A DNA stretch of 64,000 bases from Globisporangium splendens (Eukaryota > Oomycota > Peronosporomycetes > Pythiales > Pythiaceae), in contig VFIW01000011.1 in assembly GCA_006386115.1 (NCBI GenBank), positions 186,001 through 250,000 of the forward strand, given 5' to 3'. Positions 44,470 to 55,576 of this stretch are shown piece after piece. Both the position numbers and the translations under genes were made by a program. Position 1 is the first letter of the stretch; each line of letters opens with the position of its first letter. The notes under the pieces were generated by a model, which was not told where the DNA came from, searched no databases, and saw only the letters and a list, made by a program, of their open reading frames with translations.

Positions 44470-47400
44470 ATGGCGAAGATGATGCCGCCGCACGAGAGCG
44501 TCGGGCGGCTGCTGCGCTTCGTGCGCGAGAGCACGCTCGTCCATGTGCGAATATGCGTTTGTGCCGTCCTTGCTGGTGGCGATTCTTTGTCTGCATCGTG
44601 CTGAGAGAAGGTGGTGGTGACTTTGTGTGCATATTTGTTGTGCTTGCTGTTGTAGATGGAGCGCGCGATCGCAGCGATCGCAGAGCAGAAGAAGCGCAAG
44701 ACGCATGGTGCGGCTGCATCGCTGCTACTTGATGAAGGCGGAACCACAGGAGATGGCAGCGCGATGCGTGGTGTTACTGTGGCGTCAGATAGCGCGGCAG
44801 GCGGTGCAAACGTGATGGTTGTGGAGGAGCCAAATGGATCCCAGAGCAAGGCGGTACGTGCGAAGTCTACGAGTAGAAGAGAGTGCAATAGAGTGATACT
44901 AAAGGCAGATATGCGCATATGATGCTTATGCTTTACAGGAAGAGCCGCTGTTGACGCTCACAGACCATAAACGAATCGCGAATTTGCAGCTTGTGCTGGT
45001 ACGATGTCATTATACTTGTTGCCCGATACGCAACTTTTGAGTGGCGATCTCTTACAAAGACTCCATGCTACTTGCCGGACAATAGGATGCGATTGCGAAT
45101 GCAACCGATCGAGCAGGCAGTTACCAGTTAGAGCATGACCAAGATGATCCATCCAGGTTAGTCCCTCGTCAGTGTTCGTCACGTCCAATCTCTCTATCAG
45201 CGGGTTTGAAGATGATGTTGTTTTTCGCCTTTTGTACTTGTAGGAACCTGATTGTCACACTCACAAGCGCGTTCCTGACGCAAGTGATGAGCAACTGCAG
45301 CACTTCCAAAGAGAATTGGTGCGTGTGGAACATCGAAGCGCGCAAGTACCTCACGCTGCTTTACTGGATGGCAACCCACACTCGCGACTACGCTTCATCA
45401 CTACAAAGTGCAAACAGTGCCGTGGGATCGAGATCGGTCGTTGTTGAAACGCTGCTAGCGTGGTTGATGTTGCCAAGTGACAAAAACAAGCAGTTGGTGG
45501 CTGCTCTCGTTCTGTTTGAACTGGTGCAGCTGCATCGCCAGCATCTACAATTGATCGGAAAAGAGAGAACAGCGTACACCTCGTTTGCCGGCGACACGAC
45601 GCCCTCATGCATACAGCAACTGATCCAGCTCGTGCAGCAAGGCAGTGTAGCTGCAACAGGTATGCATGATGCCTTAGCACATTGTTCAAGTTTGATGTTG
45701 ACGATGGTGTGATATGCTGTGCTTTGCTCGATTCGCGTTCTCCAGGAGCTACACATCGCATAAAGTTGACAAAGCTGGGGCTCGCCGCGCTGGAGACACT
45801 GATAGCAGTTTGCTGTGATTATGCTGGCTGGATTCTTTCGCATTCAAGCACAGAAAAGCACACGCTATTGTCTTCGCCACAGGCTCAGACTTCGTTTTTG
45901 GTGAGAGCTAGGACTTGGTGTCGAACTTGAGCCTTGCTTGACTTTCTATGGGATTGGGTTTATGTATGCCTAGGACGGAGTCGAAACTGCAGTGTCCACT
46001 CTGCAACGATATCATTCTCACTCGTCACAAAAGGTGCTCCTCGTGAGTGCGCTCGAGCAACTTAAGTCGTACATTGACGTCTATCGAGTACTGGTTCTCT
46101 CAAATGATGAAGAGCGTGCCATCGACGCACTCGAAATGCTTTGCTGGCACTGGAACGCGACTGGGATGCTGTTGTGCACACGAAGTGATGCGATGCTGAG
46201 GACACACAAGGTGAAGCCTATTGAGGCTATCAAACACACACTTGAGCAGCAGCGGCCGCGTGGTTCCACCAACAAAACCCAGCGGCTTGTGGTGGAGAAC
46301 ACGGAGCTACTTGCGGCGCAGCTTCGTCGTCTTTGTGTCTTGATGAGCTTGACAACCGGTCCAGCGGAGTTCCTGCAAGCGGTACTGGTGGATGTCGAGG
46401 CAAAGGGCAATTTTCTTCTCTACCTTTTGCGTGGACTGGAGACATGCATTCGAAGGAAAGATCACTTACCGCTGGCGAGTTTGGTTGTGAAACTACTGAA
46501 GGCGCTTCTTCTCGACGAAGCTGAACATGACGACAAGAAGAAGCTCCACCTTGTTGACAGTGAAGAGGACCATCGCGCACTTTTGTCCTGGCTGCTGCGA
46601 TACTACAAGCGCGCGGTTGATCACAATACACCAACCACCAGGGATCCTGTGATGTGCTTGGTGAAAGACTTTATCGTTGAGTACGCTATCCTGAATATCG
46701 GATGTTGCGTCTTTGAGCTGAGAGCGCATGTGGGATCGTCTGACAAGAGCACCGTGATGGTACGTTTTGATCAAGAAGGTTGATTGCAACAACGACATTT
46801 GAGAGCACTTACTTATGTTCCACTCAATCCGACTGCAGGTTGCACTGAGCTTGATGCCCGCTATATCCGATCGTTTAAAGGCTGTCAGCCCGAATCAAGT
46901 TGAAATGAAGACCGTCTGGAGGTAAAATATCATGGATTTCTGGTCACACGCTCCCTCCCATACACCACTAAATTGACTCGTCTTGCGTGAAAAATGCTGT
47001 GCAGGCGTGAGCTTTCGCCGGCAATTCTTGACCTGCTTGCGGTAGACGACGCTTTCATTCGTCAGCAGGTATGTTTTGCCTTTGGCGTTACCTCGATTGT
47101 TTTGTTGCCAAATTTCATGGATTGACGATCTTTGCATTTAGGCATTTCTGTGCGTTCCGTTACTGGATTTGGGGTATTTCACACGAGCATTCACCAACTT
47201 CGAGGCTGTCGGTGAATATGCGTCCTCGATTGGACTCGCTCTTCTGTTTGCCTCTGCAGAAGGAGAAGCTTTGGAAGAAATCACGTCAGCATTCATTGAT
47301 GCAAGTCGATTTGACCGAACTGGCAGTGGACTTGGTGGGCAAGATGATGCTGCAACAGTGACATCGCCAAGGGATTTGACCCAGAACCAACAGTCATTGC

Positions 47401-49472
47401 CTTCCGATACTATGAGCAATGCAGCACAGGCATTCCAAGAGAGTGTCTTGTCTCTTTCCTCCAAAGGGTATGCAGCGGACAAACGCCTCACCATTGTCAT
47501 TGTTTACCTCTTAACTCGAGTCACTTTTTTTCTGATATAGGTGGATAAAGCACGTAACCTCGACTTCCAAGCGAATCCAGATCATGCATGTGGTGCTTCG
47601 AAAAATGTTTGGGTCTCCACGAGATCCATTCTTGCTGCGTTTTTTGCGTGAACTCGTTGCTGCTGGTTGGATCGACAACGACACATTCCAGTCGATTGTA
47701 TCCATTCTGACGCAACACATGGAATCCCAGATTCGACTCACTGAGAATCTTCTTGAAGACCAATCTGCCGGAGCAGCAGCCGCAGTAGAAGCGCTATTAT
47801 TTGCACGGTTGGCACCGGTTCTAGTGCTTCGCGTGCTCCCACGCTCTTGCTTTGTCGAGCAATTCGACGGCAAGCTTCATGTAAGTAGTTTGCTGAATTG
47901 GCTTTGATACCATCAGTGCACCTTCCTAACACTTTTTTACTTTGGTTAGTGCGAAGTCGAAGATTTGCAGCACGTCCAGGAGATTGTCCAAGACTCGAGG
48001 GGCACTGCTAGTCGTAACCCTGGCTATGATCTGTTCCACTTGTTGGTACTCCAAGTTCTCGATCCATTGGAGTTCAAAGAAGTCAAGATGCTTGCGGTCG
48101 AGATTCTAGCCAAGTTTGCTCCAGCGCGTGTGGCTCCATTCGTCTTTTCTCAGTTACTGGCTTTTCTTCGCGAAGAAGCACCATTGATTAGCGCGACAAC
48201 GTTCACGGAGTCGCTGTACGAGCCAGCTCTGAAAGGAATGGAAATACCAGGTTTCTGCGGGATCACGGCGGCGAAGCTGATGATGTATTACCTGAATCGG
48301 GTGATCAACGAAGACCTGGAGGTGTATGCGGATCCCAATCTGGTGCCGGTCGTTGTATCGATCATCTTGCAGATCCTGAGTATCCCATGCGTCGGTGAGA
48401 CCACTGGTGCAGAGCGATCGCTACTCGCAGACCTTCAGATGGGGTGCATGGACTGCATCGCGCTCCTGACTTTGCGCAACATGGCGAAAACAGCACAGAC
48501 GAAGCAAGGAAAGAGAGGCTCGTCGCTGATGGATTTGCTGCTGGATTGGATCACTTTCAACGACCTCACCAGTGACGCGAGTTCAGGAGCAGGATCCAGC
48601 GACGAACTTGTACGCGCGGTGCACATGCGAGCTCTCTTGCTGGTGAGCAGCTCTTTCGAAGGCCGTCAATCCAGTCTCCCTCCTCAAGTTCGAATCTGTT
48701 GCTGCAACATCATGCTGAGGTTCGAACTCTAAATTATACTGCTGTCGATGCTCCAATATGATATGCTAACCTCTGCTCTACTTTTCATTTATGATGCGGC
48801 ATAGCGTGCTTGCACGTCTCGATCCGACAACCATGCCTGCGTTTAAGGCAAGCAATCCGATTCCTAGACTCGTTGCCTACATGTCGGGTACTCCCCGAGA
48901 TGACATTCTCGCGGGATCGCTTCAGGTAAGTTGCTTCTTTTCATTTGGTCTGAACATGCAAGTCAAATATGCGAACAACTAACCTGGATTCTCGTTGCAG
49001 ATCCTATTCTCCATCGTGTATAGAAGCACAGACCTGGTGGTGATGACGAACGCCTACGATCTGAAAATGATGGCAACCTGTTTCACTGCAGTCACTGCAC
49101 TCCTCAGGAATTCCTCCAGCGAGCAGGTACACGCAATACTGACCCAATGTGCTTAGAAATGTATCGTCACCTAACGAGTTCATCCTTTGCGTCCTGCTCT
49201 CTATATGGAAATCAGGTTTGCCTGAATGGATTGAAAGTGATTGGTGCGATCATGGGCAAACTGCCCGATTTCTTCCGTGCCGTATCGGAAGAGCGATACC
49301 GACAACTGATCATGTAAGGCGTGCATGAAACTTACGGACGAAATTTGTTCTAATGCTTGTGTCTCATTCTTGTTATCGTCCATGTAGGAGTCTGCAAGCC
49401 GTGCGTGACCGCTCCATTGCGCCATCCGTGAGCGAGTTGGCGGAATCGCTTCGTCGCACCCTCGTACAATAA
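44470..49472 (+). CDS. Large ARM/HEAT-like helical repeat protein, family not recognised
   Basis: It starts MAKMMPPHESVGRLLRFVRE (44470) and runs through about fifteen exons with consistent GTACGT/GTAAGT donors to the stop at 49472 (~1200 aa). Exon 2 (MERAIAAIAEQKKRKTH) has a basic stretch and a Gly/Ser-rich linker. The remainder is a regular series of amphipathic helices such as LLAWLMLPSDKNKQLVAALV, LEQLKSYIDVYRVLVLS, LMSLTTGPAEFLQAVLVDVE, LLDLLAVDDAFIRQQAF, VLDPLEFKEVKMLAVEILAK, LNGLKVIGAIMGKLPDFF. These are typical of ARM/HEAT solenoids. No catalytic motif, signal peptide or membrane span is visible. A scaffold role is inference. It follows Pcc1 on the same strand by 145 bp. Confidence 0.65.
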
Positions 49473-49768
49473 AGGAAACACAAAAATACGTTGCCAATTA
49501 GAACACGCTGAAGGCTATGGAGTTTTTGTTTCTTTTCAATGAGAGCGAAAGATGATACAGGTAAAAACGAGTTTTCAGTCAAAATCAACGACACTGTCGA
49601 CTGCGCTCGTCAACAATTCCAGGAGTTCAGATCAGCCAAGCACACGAAACGCAGAGTCAGCTATGAGTGTGCGCTCGGGCAACTAAAACAAGGGTTCCAG
49701 TCGCAACAACAGCACAAAAGAAGCGAAATGACACCAAAGTGTCGGTATTCGATTGTAGGAGCATCCGT

Positions 49769-52000
49769 TTACCAGTTTTGCGCTCGCGTGGCTGCGATGT
49801 AGAGCGCCCACGCTCGACTCAGACCATCGTCCATGGGGCATTGCGCGAGCACGTGGCACGCGAGATCACTGTCGATCGCGGCGTAGTTGGCGAAGAGCAG
49901 CGACGTCCACCCAGACATGTGCGCGCGCCACTCCTTCACGAACGGCAGTTTGCTGAGCACCTGGTCCCATTCTTCTTTCACGAACTTGGTCGAGCGCACA
50001 GCCTGCGTGATCGGCGAGACCGGGAGCATCTGGATGCCGTGGATGCACTCCTTGTTGGGGCTGAACCACGTCGTGTAGTCGCACTTGTTGTCGAAGAAAA
50101 TACCCGTGATCTTGTTCTTGCGGAACGCCGGCGGGTGGATCTGGTTCTCGTCGTCGATCAAGAAGTACGTGTTGACCGCTAGCGTGTACACCTTGAGCAT
50201 GAGCTTCGCGAGCGTCTCCATTTGACTGTTGTGCGTGGTCTGGCTGTACAGTGCGACGCCGTAGAAGAAATTGACTTCCTCGGACGTCGATTCCTCGTCC
50301 TTGCCGTCAGCCATGGGCGTCACGCCGTGCGAGTACGAGTGCCCAAGAAACCAGTCGAAGCTGCGGAAGCGCGGGAAATACTGTTCGCCGTCGGCCGGAT
50401 TGATCACGTCGCGGACGAGTGTGTCGATGAACGCTCGCACGGACACAGCGTCCGCAGAATTGCGCCACGACGGGTCCAAGTGCATCAGCATCGCGGTCGC
50501 CGTGATCAGGTAGCCGTAGTGGTAGTGGTGGTCGTTGTACACGGCGTTGCCAAAGTCCACGTTGATGTCGCGCTTCACGAACGCCTCACTGCTGATCACG
50601 CCCTTGTACACCGTGTCGTATACGAGCGGGTACGCCGACTTGTTGGACACAAACGTGTTCATTATCGTTTTCAAGCGCGCAATACCGTGCTGCGCGACGG
50701 GGTGCAGCTCGGGGTTCGTCGTCTCAGCGAGCTTCTTGGCGACGAGGCACATGGTCCCGAACTTTTGCAGCGCCTTGCCCTTAAAGTAGTAGCTGCCTTC
50801 GTGCGGGAGCGCTTGGTCCCAGTCCCCGTAGATCTCGTCCTTGACAATGCCAGCGAGGTTCAACGCAGCGACTTTGTTAGCAGGGAGATCAGCGTGCGGC
50901 GGATAAAACGCCGTGTATCTCTCCACGGAACCGCGGATGGGCAGCGGAATGCGGAACACCCATTTGTGCGACCGCGTGCTCGTCGCGTACGCTCGCACAG
51001 GTCCGCGCGTGTGAGACTGAAGCGTGAGCTCGGGATTCACAACCGCACCCGACGCTGACACATCGAACATCTGACGCAGATGGTCAAGCGCAAAGTGCAG
51101 GAACAGGTTGCTCTCTGCACCGGCAGCGATGACGAGGTTCCAGTCGAAGCTGAACGCATCAGCTTCGTTGTGCAAGACGGTGGCGCCTTTGGCAAACACG
51201 CCCGAGGTCGAGTGGTAGAGCTGCAAGACGCGTGTGTCCGATTCTGCGCCAGCCGGGCTGTTCGAGACGTACGCTGCCTGGACAATGCCGTTAAACTTTT
51301 GCGTCGTCGTAAGCTTATTATTCTGGAAGCGGATGGTCGTGCCCTGATTGTTTCTTCCATGAGTCGGGAAGAAGTACAGAATCCATTTCTGCCCATTGTT
51401 CAACGTCACGACAAAGTGTTGCCCAACGTATTCCTGTCCTTCGTGAATCGGCTGGTTGTTGATACTGAGCCATCCGTGGTCCGAGCACAGCTGCACATGC
51501 AGATCATCGTATTGCACGGTCGTGAACGCACTGCCCACCGCTAAGTACGTGCGCATGATGGCCGCTCCCACCGCCAACGTGAGCACAACGCCAAGATCGT
51601 CCCAGGCATCGATCGTGAACGGCGGCGCCGTGTTCATCACGCCAAACTCCTGCGCCGAGAAGAGCAGGTTCTTGATCGTCGGCGGGTAGTAGTAGTACCG
51701 GATCGCGTCGTTGTCGTTCTTCGGTCCATCGACGCGGTACTGCGCCAGGTAGCTCACGGAGAAGCCGCAGCCGATGGCGCCCGGCTGGCCCTGCACGACC
51801 TTGTACGTGTACGGCGAGCTGAAGATCGCGTCGCTCTCGCGCTGGCCGTCCCACGCGAGCAGGTTGCCCCACCAGGCGTTCGTGGGGATGGGCTTGTCCC
51901 TCGGCACGCTGCTGTGCACAAAGTGCGGTGCGATGAGAGCGCGCAGCTCATCGCTACGGCGGAAGACGTCGGCGGGCGGCGCGGCGCTCGTCGTCGCCAT
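49769..52000 (-). CDS. GH81 endo-1,3-beta-glucanase without a signal peptide
   Basis: A single exon of 743 codons covers the whole GH81 fold. It has the N-terminal beta-sandwich start KPIPTNAWWGNLLAW and SSPYTYKVVQG, the catalytic (alpha/alpha)6 block with DFGNAVYNDHHYHYGYLI (conserved Asp in DHHxHxGY), FDWFLGHSYSHGV, and the Glu-rich loop DGKDEESTSEEVNFFYG that carries the family's acidic catalytic residues. GH81 enzymes cleave internal beta-1,3-glucosidic bonds of cell-wall or storage glucan. The protein begins MATTSAAPPADVFRRSDELR with no hydrophobic leader, and the frame upstream closes at a TAA without another ATG. It therefore appears leaderless: a cytosolic enzyme acting on storage mycolaminarin or unconventionally secreted (inference). 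Confidence 0.9.
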   Translation of the reverse strand: MATTSAAPPADVFRRSDELRALIAPHFVHSSVPRDKPIPTNAWWGNLLAWDGQRESDAIFSSPYTYKVVQGQPGAIGCGFSVSYLAQYRVDGPKNDNDAIRYYYYPPTIKNLLFSAQEFGVMNTAPPFTIDAWDDLGVVLTLAVGAAIMRTYLAVGSAFTTVQYDDLHVQLCSDHGWLSINNQPIHEGQEYVGQHFVVTLNNGQKWILYFFPTHGRNNQGTTIRFQNNKLTTTQKFNGIVQAAYVSNSPAGAESDTRVLQLYHSTSGVFAKGATVLHNEADAFSFDWNLVIAAGAESNLFLHFALDHLRQMFDVSASGAVVNPELTLQSHTRGPVRAYATSTRSHKWVFRIPLPIRGSVERYTAFYPPHADLPANKVAALNLAGIVKDEIYGDWDQALPHEGSYYFKGKALQKFGTMCLVAKKLAETTNPELHPVAQHGIARLKTIMNTFVSNKSAYPLVYDTVYKGVISSEAFVKRDINVDFGNAVYNDHHYHYGYLITATAMLMHLDPSWRNSADAVSVRAFIDTLVRDVINPADGEQYFPRFRSFDWFLGHSYSHGVTPMADGKDEESTSEEVNFFYGVALYSQTTHNSQMETLAKLMLKVYTLAVNTYFLIDDENQIHPPAFRKNKITGIFFDNKCDYTTWFSPNKECIHGIQMLPVSPITQAVRSTKFVKEEWDQVLSKLPFVKEWRAHMSGWTSLLFANYAAIDSDLACHVLAQCPMDDGLSRAWALYIAATRAQNW

Positions 52001-54455
52001 GTTCAGCTGGTGCTTGGGGAGAAGATCGTAGCTTTTCGAATGATGGGAGATGATTTAAGGCATTTGATTGAAGAACATGCAGGAGTGTTTGCACGTGCGA
52101 CATGTGCAAGAGGATCGAGATGAAGGACAGAATCCCGAATGAAACATTTTAAACAAGGGAGTGATGATGTCCCGAAGTCGTCACGTGCGACGTGTGACGA
52201 AATATTCACTTCGGGACCATGTGTAATGTCCCGTACTTCTGTTATTTTGAACAAGGGACAGCAGCTATCCCGAATAGTCCCGCATGCGGACACTTGTGTC
52301 ACACTCTAAACGAGGGACCAACGCGACAAGTGGACAAAATGCTCGATTTGCAGATTTGCTGACTGCGAGTGCCATCAAGCGTTCCATCAGAAAGAGCACA
52401 TCGTCAGAAACGGTGACTTGCGCGTAATTTACATGTGATAAAGAAATGGTGCAGCAACTGAGACGTGCAGTCTGACCACACAGTGATATTTTTCTGCAAT
52501 GCAGTAAAGGGTTCAGCTTCGACGTCAGCAAAAATAACGTCGAATCTTTTCGATTTTTACCCCACACACACATATCCGGACTCTTTTTGGAAGGAACGAC
52601 GTTTTTGATCGAGAAATGGTGCTGAAAAGCAGGTCTCTTCCCGAGTGTCTGGGACAATATTAACATTGTCTGACCACAAATGGTATGTTTTTCTTTGCAA
52701 TCGAGAATTTCCACACAAAATATAACACTGCAGACGTCAGGACGTGGTTTGTGGCATTTGCTACGATCCAGTCGAAGCAAAACTCGGTGTTCAATTGCAT
52801 GCACTAGCCCTATATCAGGGTCAATTGCTGTTTATTTACTTCCGCATTTGCACCATCCATTCGTTCTTCCTCACCAAGATGGCTCTGTTTTGTGGAGCTT
52901 CCGAGTCCTGGTTCTGTGTAAAAGAAAAGCATAAATATATGGGACGTGTCTGCTTGTGCGTCATAGAGCAGCAATTGCTGCCGCACAAGCGGATGACGAC
53001 GGAAGTCGTGTTGTGATTCCTCAAAGCGAATCTGAGATTCGTTTCGGGAACGTATTGATTACAATATGAGTGTGGTAAATTACATTACAACATGCAGACT
53101 AAACAGATCGCTTTTGTGTGGATTCGTCTCTCTCTTTTGTAAAGGCGCTTGCAAGGGATTGTAGGTGCATTGGTTGTGGTCTGCTAATGGTTGTAGATCT
53201 GATTTCTTGTCTTGACTGCAATTGGGACACTGCAATACTGCAAAATGCCACTGTAGCCGATGTGAATTCAATAAATACTCACTTGAGTACTGTATGCATA
53301 CCTAGGACATCACACCTTCGCAAAAATCATTGAACCTATCGGAATGGGTACACTTTCGACTTTCCTCTTCAGGACGGTTATTTATGTATTTTATCTTCCT
53401 TTCCTTCTGCTAGCTTGTGAGCTTACATCCCAGTCTGAAGCATGTGTCACCTCATATTCCGCACACATGCTTCCACCCTACTTGACTCATAGACGCTTCA
53501 TGAGGACGCATGTGATTTCTTCCACATTTACACCCAGAACTCCGAAAGCAGGACTACCACCAGAGCATCAAACGAACAATACGCATAGAGAGAATAAAGA
53601 GAATAGAGGCATCCAAACAGAGTCTGCCTTCGCACGCTTGCTATTTTACACATTTGCTTTGCATGCAGGTCTGGGGCATGCAAAGCGAATAAAGAATATC
53701 AGGTGGTAAGGCTGAGAGGAAGATCTACGCTTTCTATGTGCACATAGCCCAACACGAACCACGCATTTCAAACACAAGCAACTGCGTAATAAACCCACTG
53801 CTTACCAGAGCATGATAAATAAACTATGGAACATGGACGAGTTGATCATGCAACGAGGTTCTTGGCTCTCTCGCCGTTACGGATGTCGCCCCTCTGATAT
53901 GAAATGCCCAAGATTCAGTTTGTTTCCTTGTGCTTGTGCACATACAGCGAATGAATGCAGTACACAAAAAAGTCCAGCAGGCGTTCCGTCGGCTCCAGCA
54001 AGGAATCACATACAAACACACACATGCTGCGAAGCATATTCAATATCCACATGCAATCCTCATTCAGGGCATCGTCGGTTGTGCAATGGCCACTTTCCAC
54101 GAGAGCCATCCATCGTGAGCCTATGAACTACATATTTTGCACGTATTTTATATGCATTACCCCCGAATCTTACATGTGCATGGGTTGTGCTGTATTCTGT
54201 GTTCAAGGGCTAGGGCGTGCGGCTGTCCATATAAAATACCACCACGCACTCGCGTCTGGCCAGTGCGGCTGCCATACAAATCGCCATATTCTTCCCTCTA
54301 TCCCGCCCCGTCTGTCCGCCAGTCTCCCTATATGGCAATGAGTTCCTTACTCACATCTCTTATCTTCCGTCCGATCACTTTGCAATTGTCCGCGACCTGA
54401 TAACAACGAGCTGCCCGACTAATCGGCTTCTCCATATTCCACGTCCCAAAGAAGT
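52001..54455. other. Gene-free region, 2.45 kb
   Basis: This lies between GH81 (-) and the PX protein (+). The left end has the GGGAC-rich repeat cluster (separate entry); the rest shows only chance ORFs. A 121-codon plus ORF at 53344-53709 starts with a hydrophobic segment but has no RxLR-type or other recognisable motif. I do not call it. Confidence 0.5.
52092..52330. repeat. GGGAC/TCCCG tandem repeats with inverted arms, copy B
   Basis: CACGTGCGAC recurs at 52092 and 52182, exactly 90 bp apart. TTTTAAACAAGGGA (52147) and TTTTGAACAAGGGA (52245) repeat with CTCTAAACGAGGGA (52304) as a third, weaker copy. GTCCCGAAGT (52169-52178) and ACTTCGGGAC (52208-52217) form a perfect 10-bp inverted repeat with CGTCAC/GTGACG just inside, so the unit can fold into a long hairpin. 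TATCCCGAAT and GTCACACTCTAAACGAGGGA (52266-52317) match the copy at 35678-35724. Confidence 0.65.
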
Positions 54456-55403
54456 ATGCCAAGCGCAGTGACGACGACGGAAAGCAGCGACGACATGGAC
54501 GCGCGCATCCCGTGGCGCCGCCACTCGTACGACGCCAGCGGTCCCAGTGACCCGACGTACTGGATCGACCGCAAGCCGCCGATGGAGCACCGTGCGTCGG
54601 CGCCCTCGCTGCAGCGCTTCTCGCTCTCGTCTTCGATGTCCGGCAGCATGCGGCCGTCGTCCCTCGTGAGCGACGTGGAGGCTGCGCGGCTCACGGCGAC
54701 CGCCGTGCGCTTCCTCGGTGTCTCGGCGTCCAACGCCCCGACGCAGAAGAAGAAAGGCAGCAAGAAGCACACACACTGCGTGTACGTCGTGCACGTGGAC
54801 ACGGGCGCCGAGCAGTTTGTGATCCAGAAGCGGTACTCGCAGTTCCGCGAGCTGCGGCAGCAGCTCTTCGCGCTGCTCGAGACTAACCGCCACTGCGGCA
54901 ACGGCGCGTGCAAGCAGCTCGCGCAGCTCACGCAGCTCAAGTTCCCGCGGCGCACGCTCCAGGTGTTCGGCAAGAAGAGCGCTAACCTGGTGGTCGCGCG
55001 CGAGCGGCTCGTCGTGCTCCAGCGCTTCGTGGATGCCATGCTACGCGTGTATCGCATGGCACCCAAGCGCCAGCTGCGCTGCTGCGCCAACACCAAGTGC
55101 GTCGCCATGGACACGATCCGCGCGTTCCTGGAGATCACGGACCCGGAGAATATGCTCGCCATGTCGGGCGGCTCGACCACGTCCACGGCCACCAACGACT
55201 CGGATTTCAAGATGCAGGAGGAGCGCAGCCCCGACAGCAGCAGTTCAGCGTCGGAACTGAACGCGAGCAGCTTCAACAACAAGCACCGTGGCTTCCCTCC
55301 GCCCACGCGCGCCTCGCTGCAGCCGCCGCACGAGACCGCGCATCAGTTCGAGCAGCTCTACCCCATCACCGAGGACACGGAGCTCGTGCACATGCACGCA
55401 TAA
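54456..55403 (+). CDS. PX-domain protein
   Basis: A single exon of 315 codons begins MPSAVTTTESSDDMDARIPW. After a Ser-rich leader, a PX domain runs from ~residue 90 to 230: KKHTHCVYVVHVDTGAEQFV, RYSQFRELRQQLFALLE and the proline-bearing segment FPRRTLQVFGKK, with the basic phosphoinositide-contact residues R-Y-S-x-F present. A Cys-rich insert (CGNGACKQL) lies in the PX loop. The C-terminal part is Ser/Asn/Thr-rich and unstructured. PX domains target endosomal membranes through PI3P. No BAR, kinase or other domain follows, so this is a stand-alone PX protein of unknown partner. A strong stem-loop lies 20 nt after the stop. Confidence 0.82.
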   Translation: MPSAVTTTESSDDMDARIPWRRHSYDASGPSDPTYWIDRKPPMEHRASAPSLQRFSLSSSMSGSMRPSSLVSDVEAARLTATAVRFLGVSASNAPTQKKKGSKKHTHCVYVVHVDTGAEQFVIQKRYSQFRELRQQLFALLETNRHCGNGACKQLAQLTQLKFPRRTLQVFGKKSANLVVARERLVVLQRFVDAMLRVYRMAPKRQLRCCANTKCVAMDTIRAFLEITDPENMLAMSGGSTTSTATNDSDFKMQEERSPDSSSSASELNASSFNNKHRGFPPPTRASLQPPHETAHQFEQLYPITEDTELVHMHA

Positions 55404-55422
55404 AGACAAGGTGTCCGTCCAG

Positions 55423-55453
55423 ACAAGGGGGTAAAAGAGCATACCCCCTTTGT
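55423..55453 (+). repeat. Stem-loop just downstream of the PX gene stop
   Basis: ACAAGGGGGTA (55423-55433) pairs with TACCCCCTTTGT (55442-55453) with a single-base bulge and an 8-nt loop, 20 nt past the stop codon at 55403. The position fits a 3'-UTR structure, though function is unknown. Confidence 0.6.
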
Positions 55454-55576
55454 ATCTGGAGGATAGAGAAACACACGAGTGTTGGATGTAAGCATCGGGC
55501 GGTAGTAGTGGAGAGCTGTAGACTGTAATTTATCATGAAGACATCTTCTTTTTGCTTTATGTATAAGGAGTCGCTA

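Noticed and set aside
50222..51058. 278-codon plus-strand ORF over the GH81 gene
   Set aside because: It is the antisense shadow of a fully recognisable enzyme, with Val/Arg/His-rich composition and no motif.
53344..53709. Possible small secreted effector (hydrophobic N-terminus, 121 codons)
   Set aside because: No RxLR, CRN or Cys-pattern motif. The segment TLSTFLFRTVIYVFYLPFLL is a weak signal-peptide candidate in gene-free DNA without a conserved tail.
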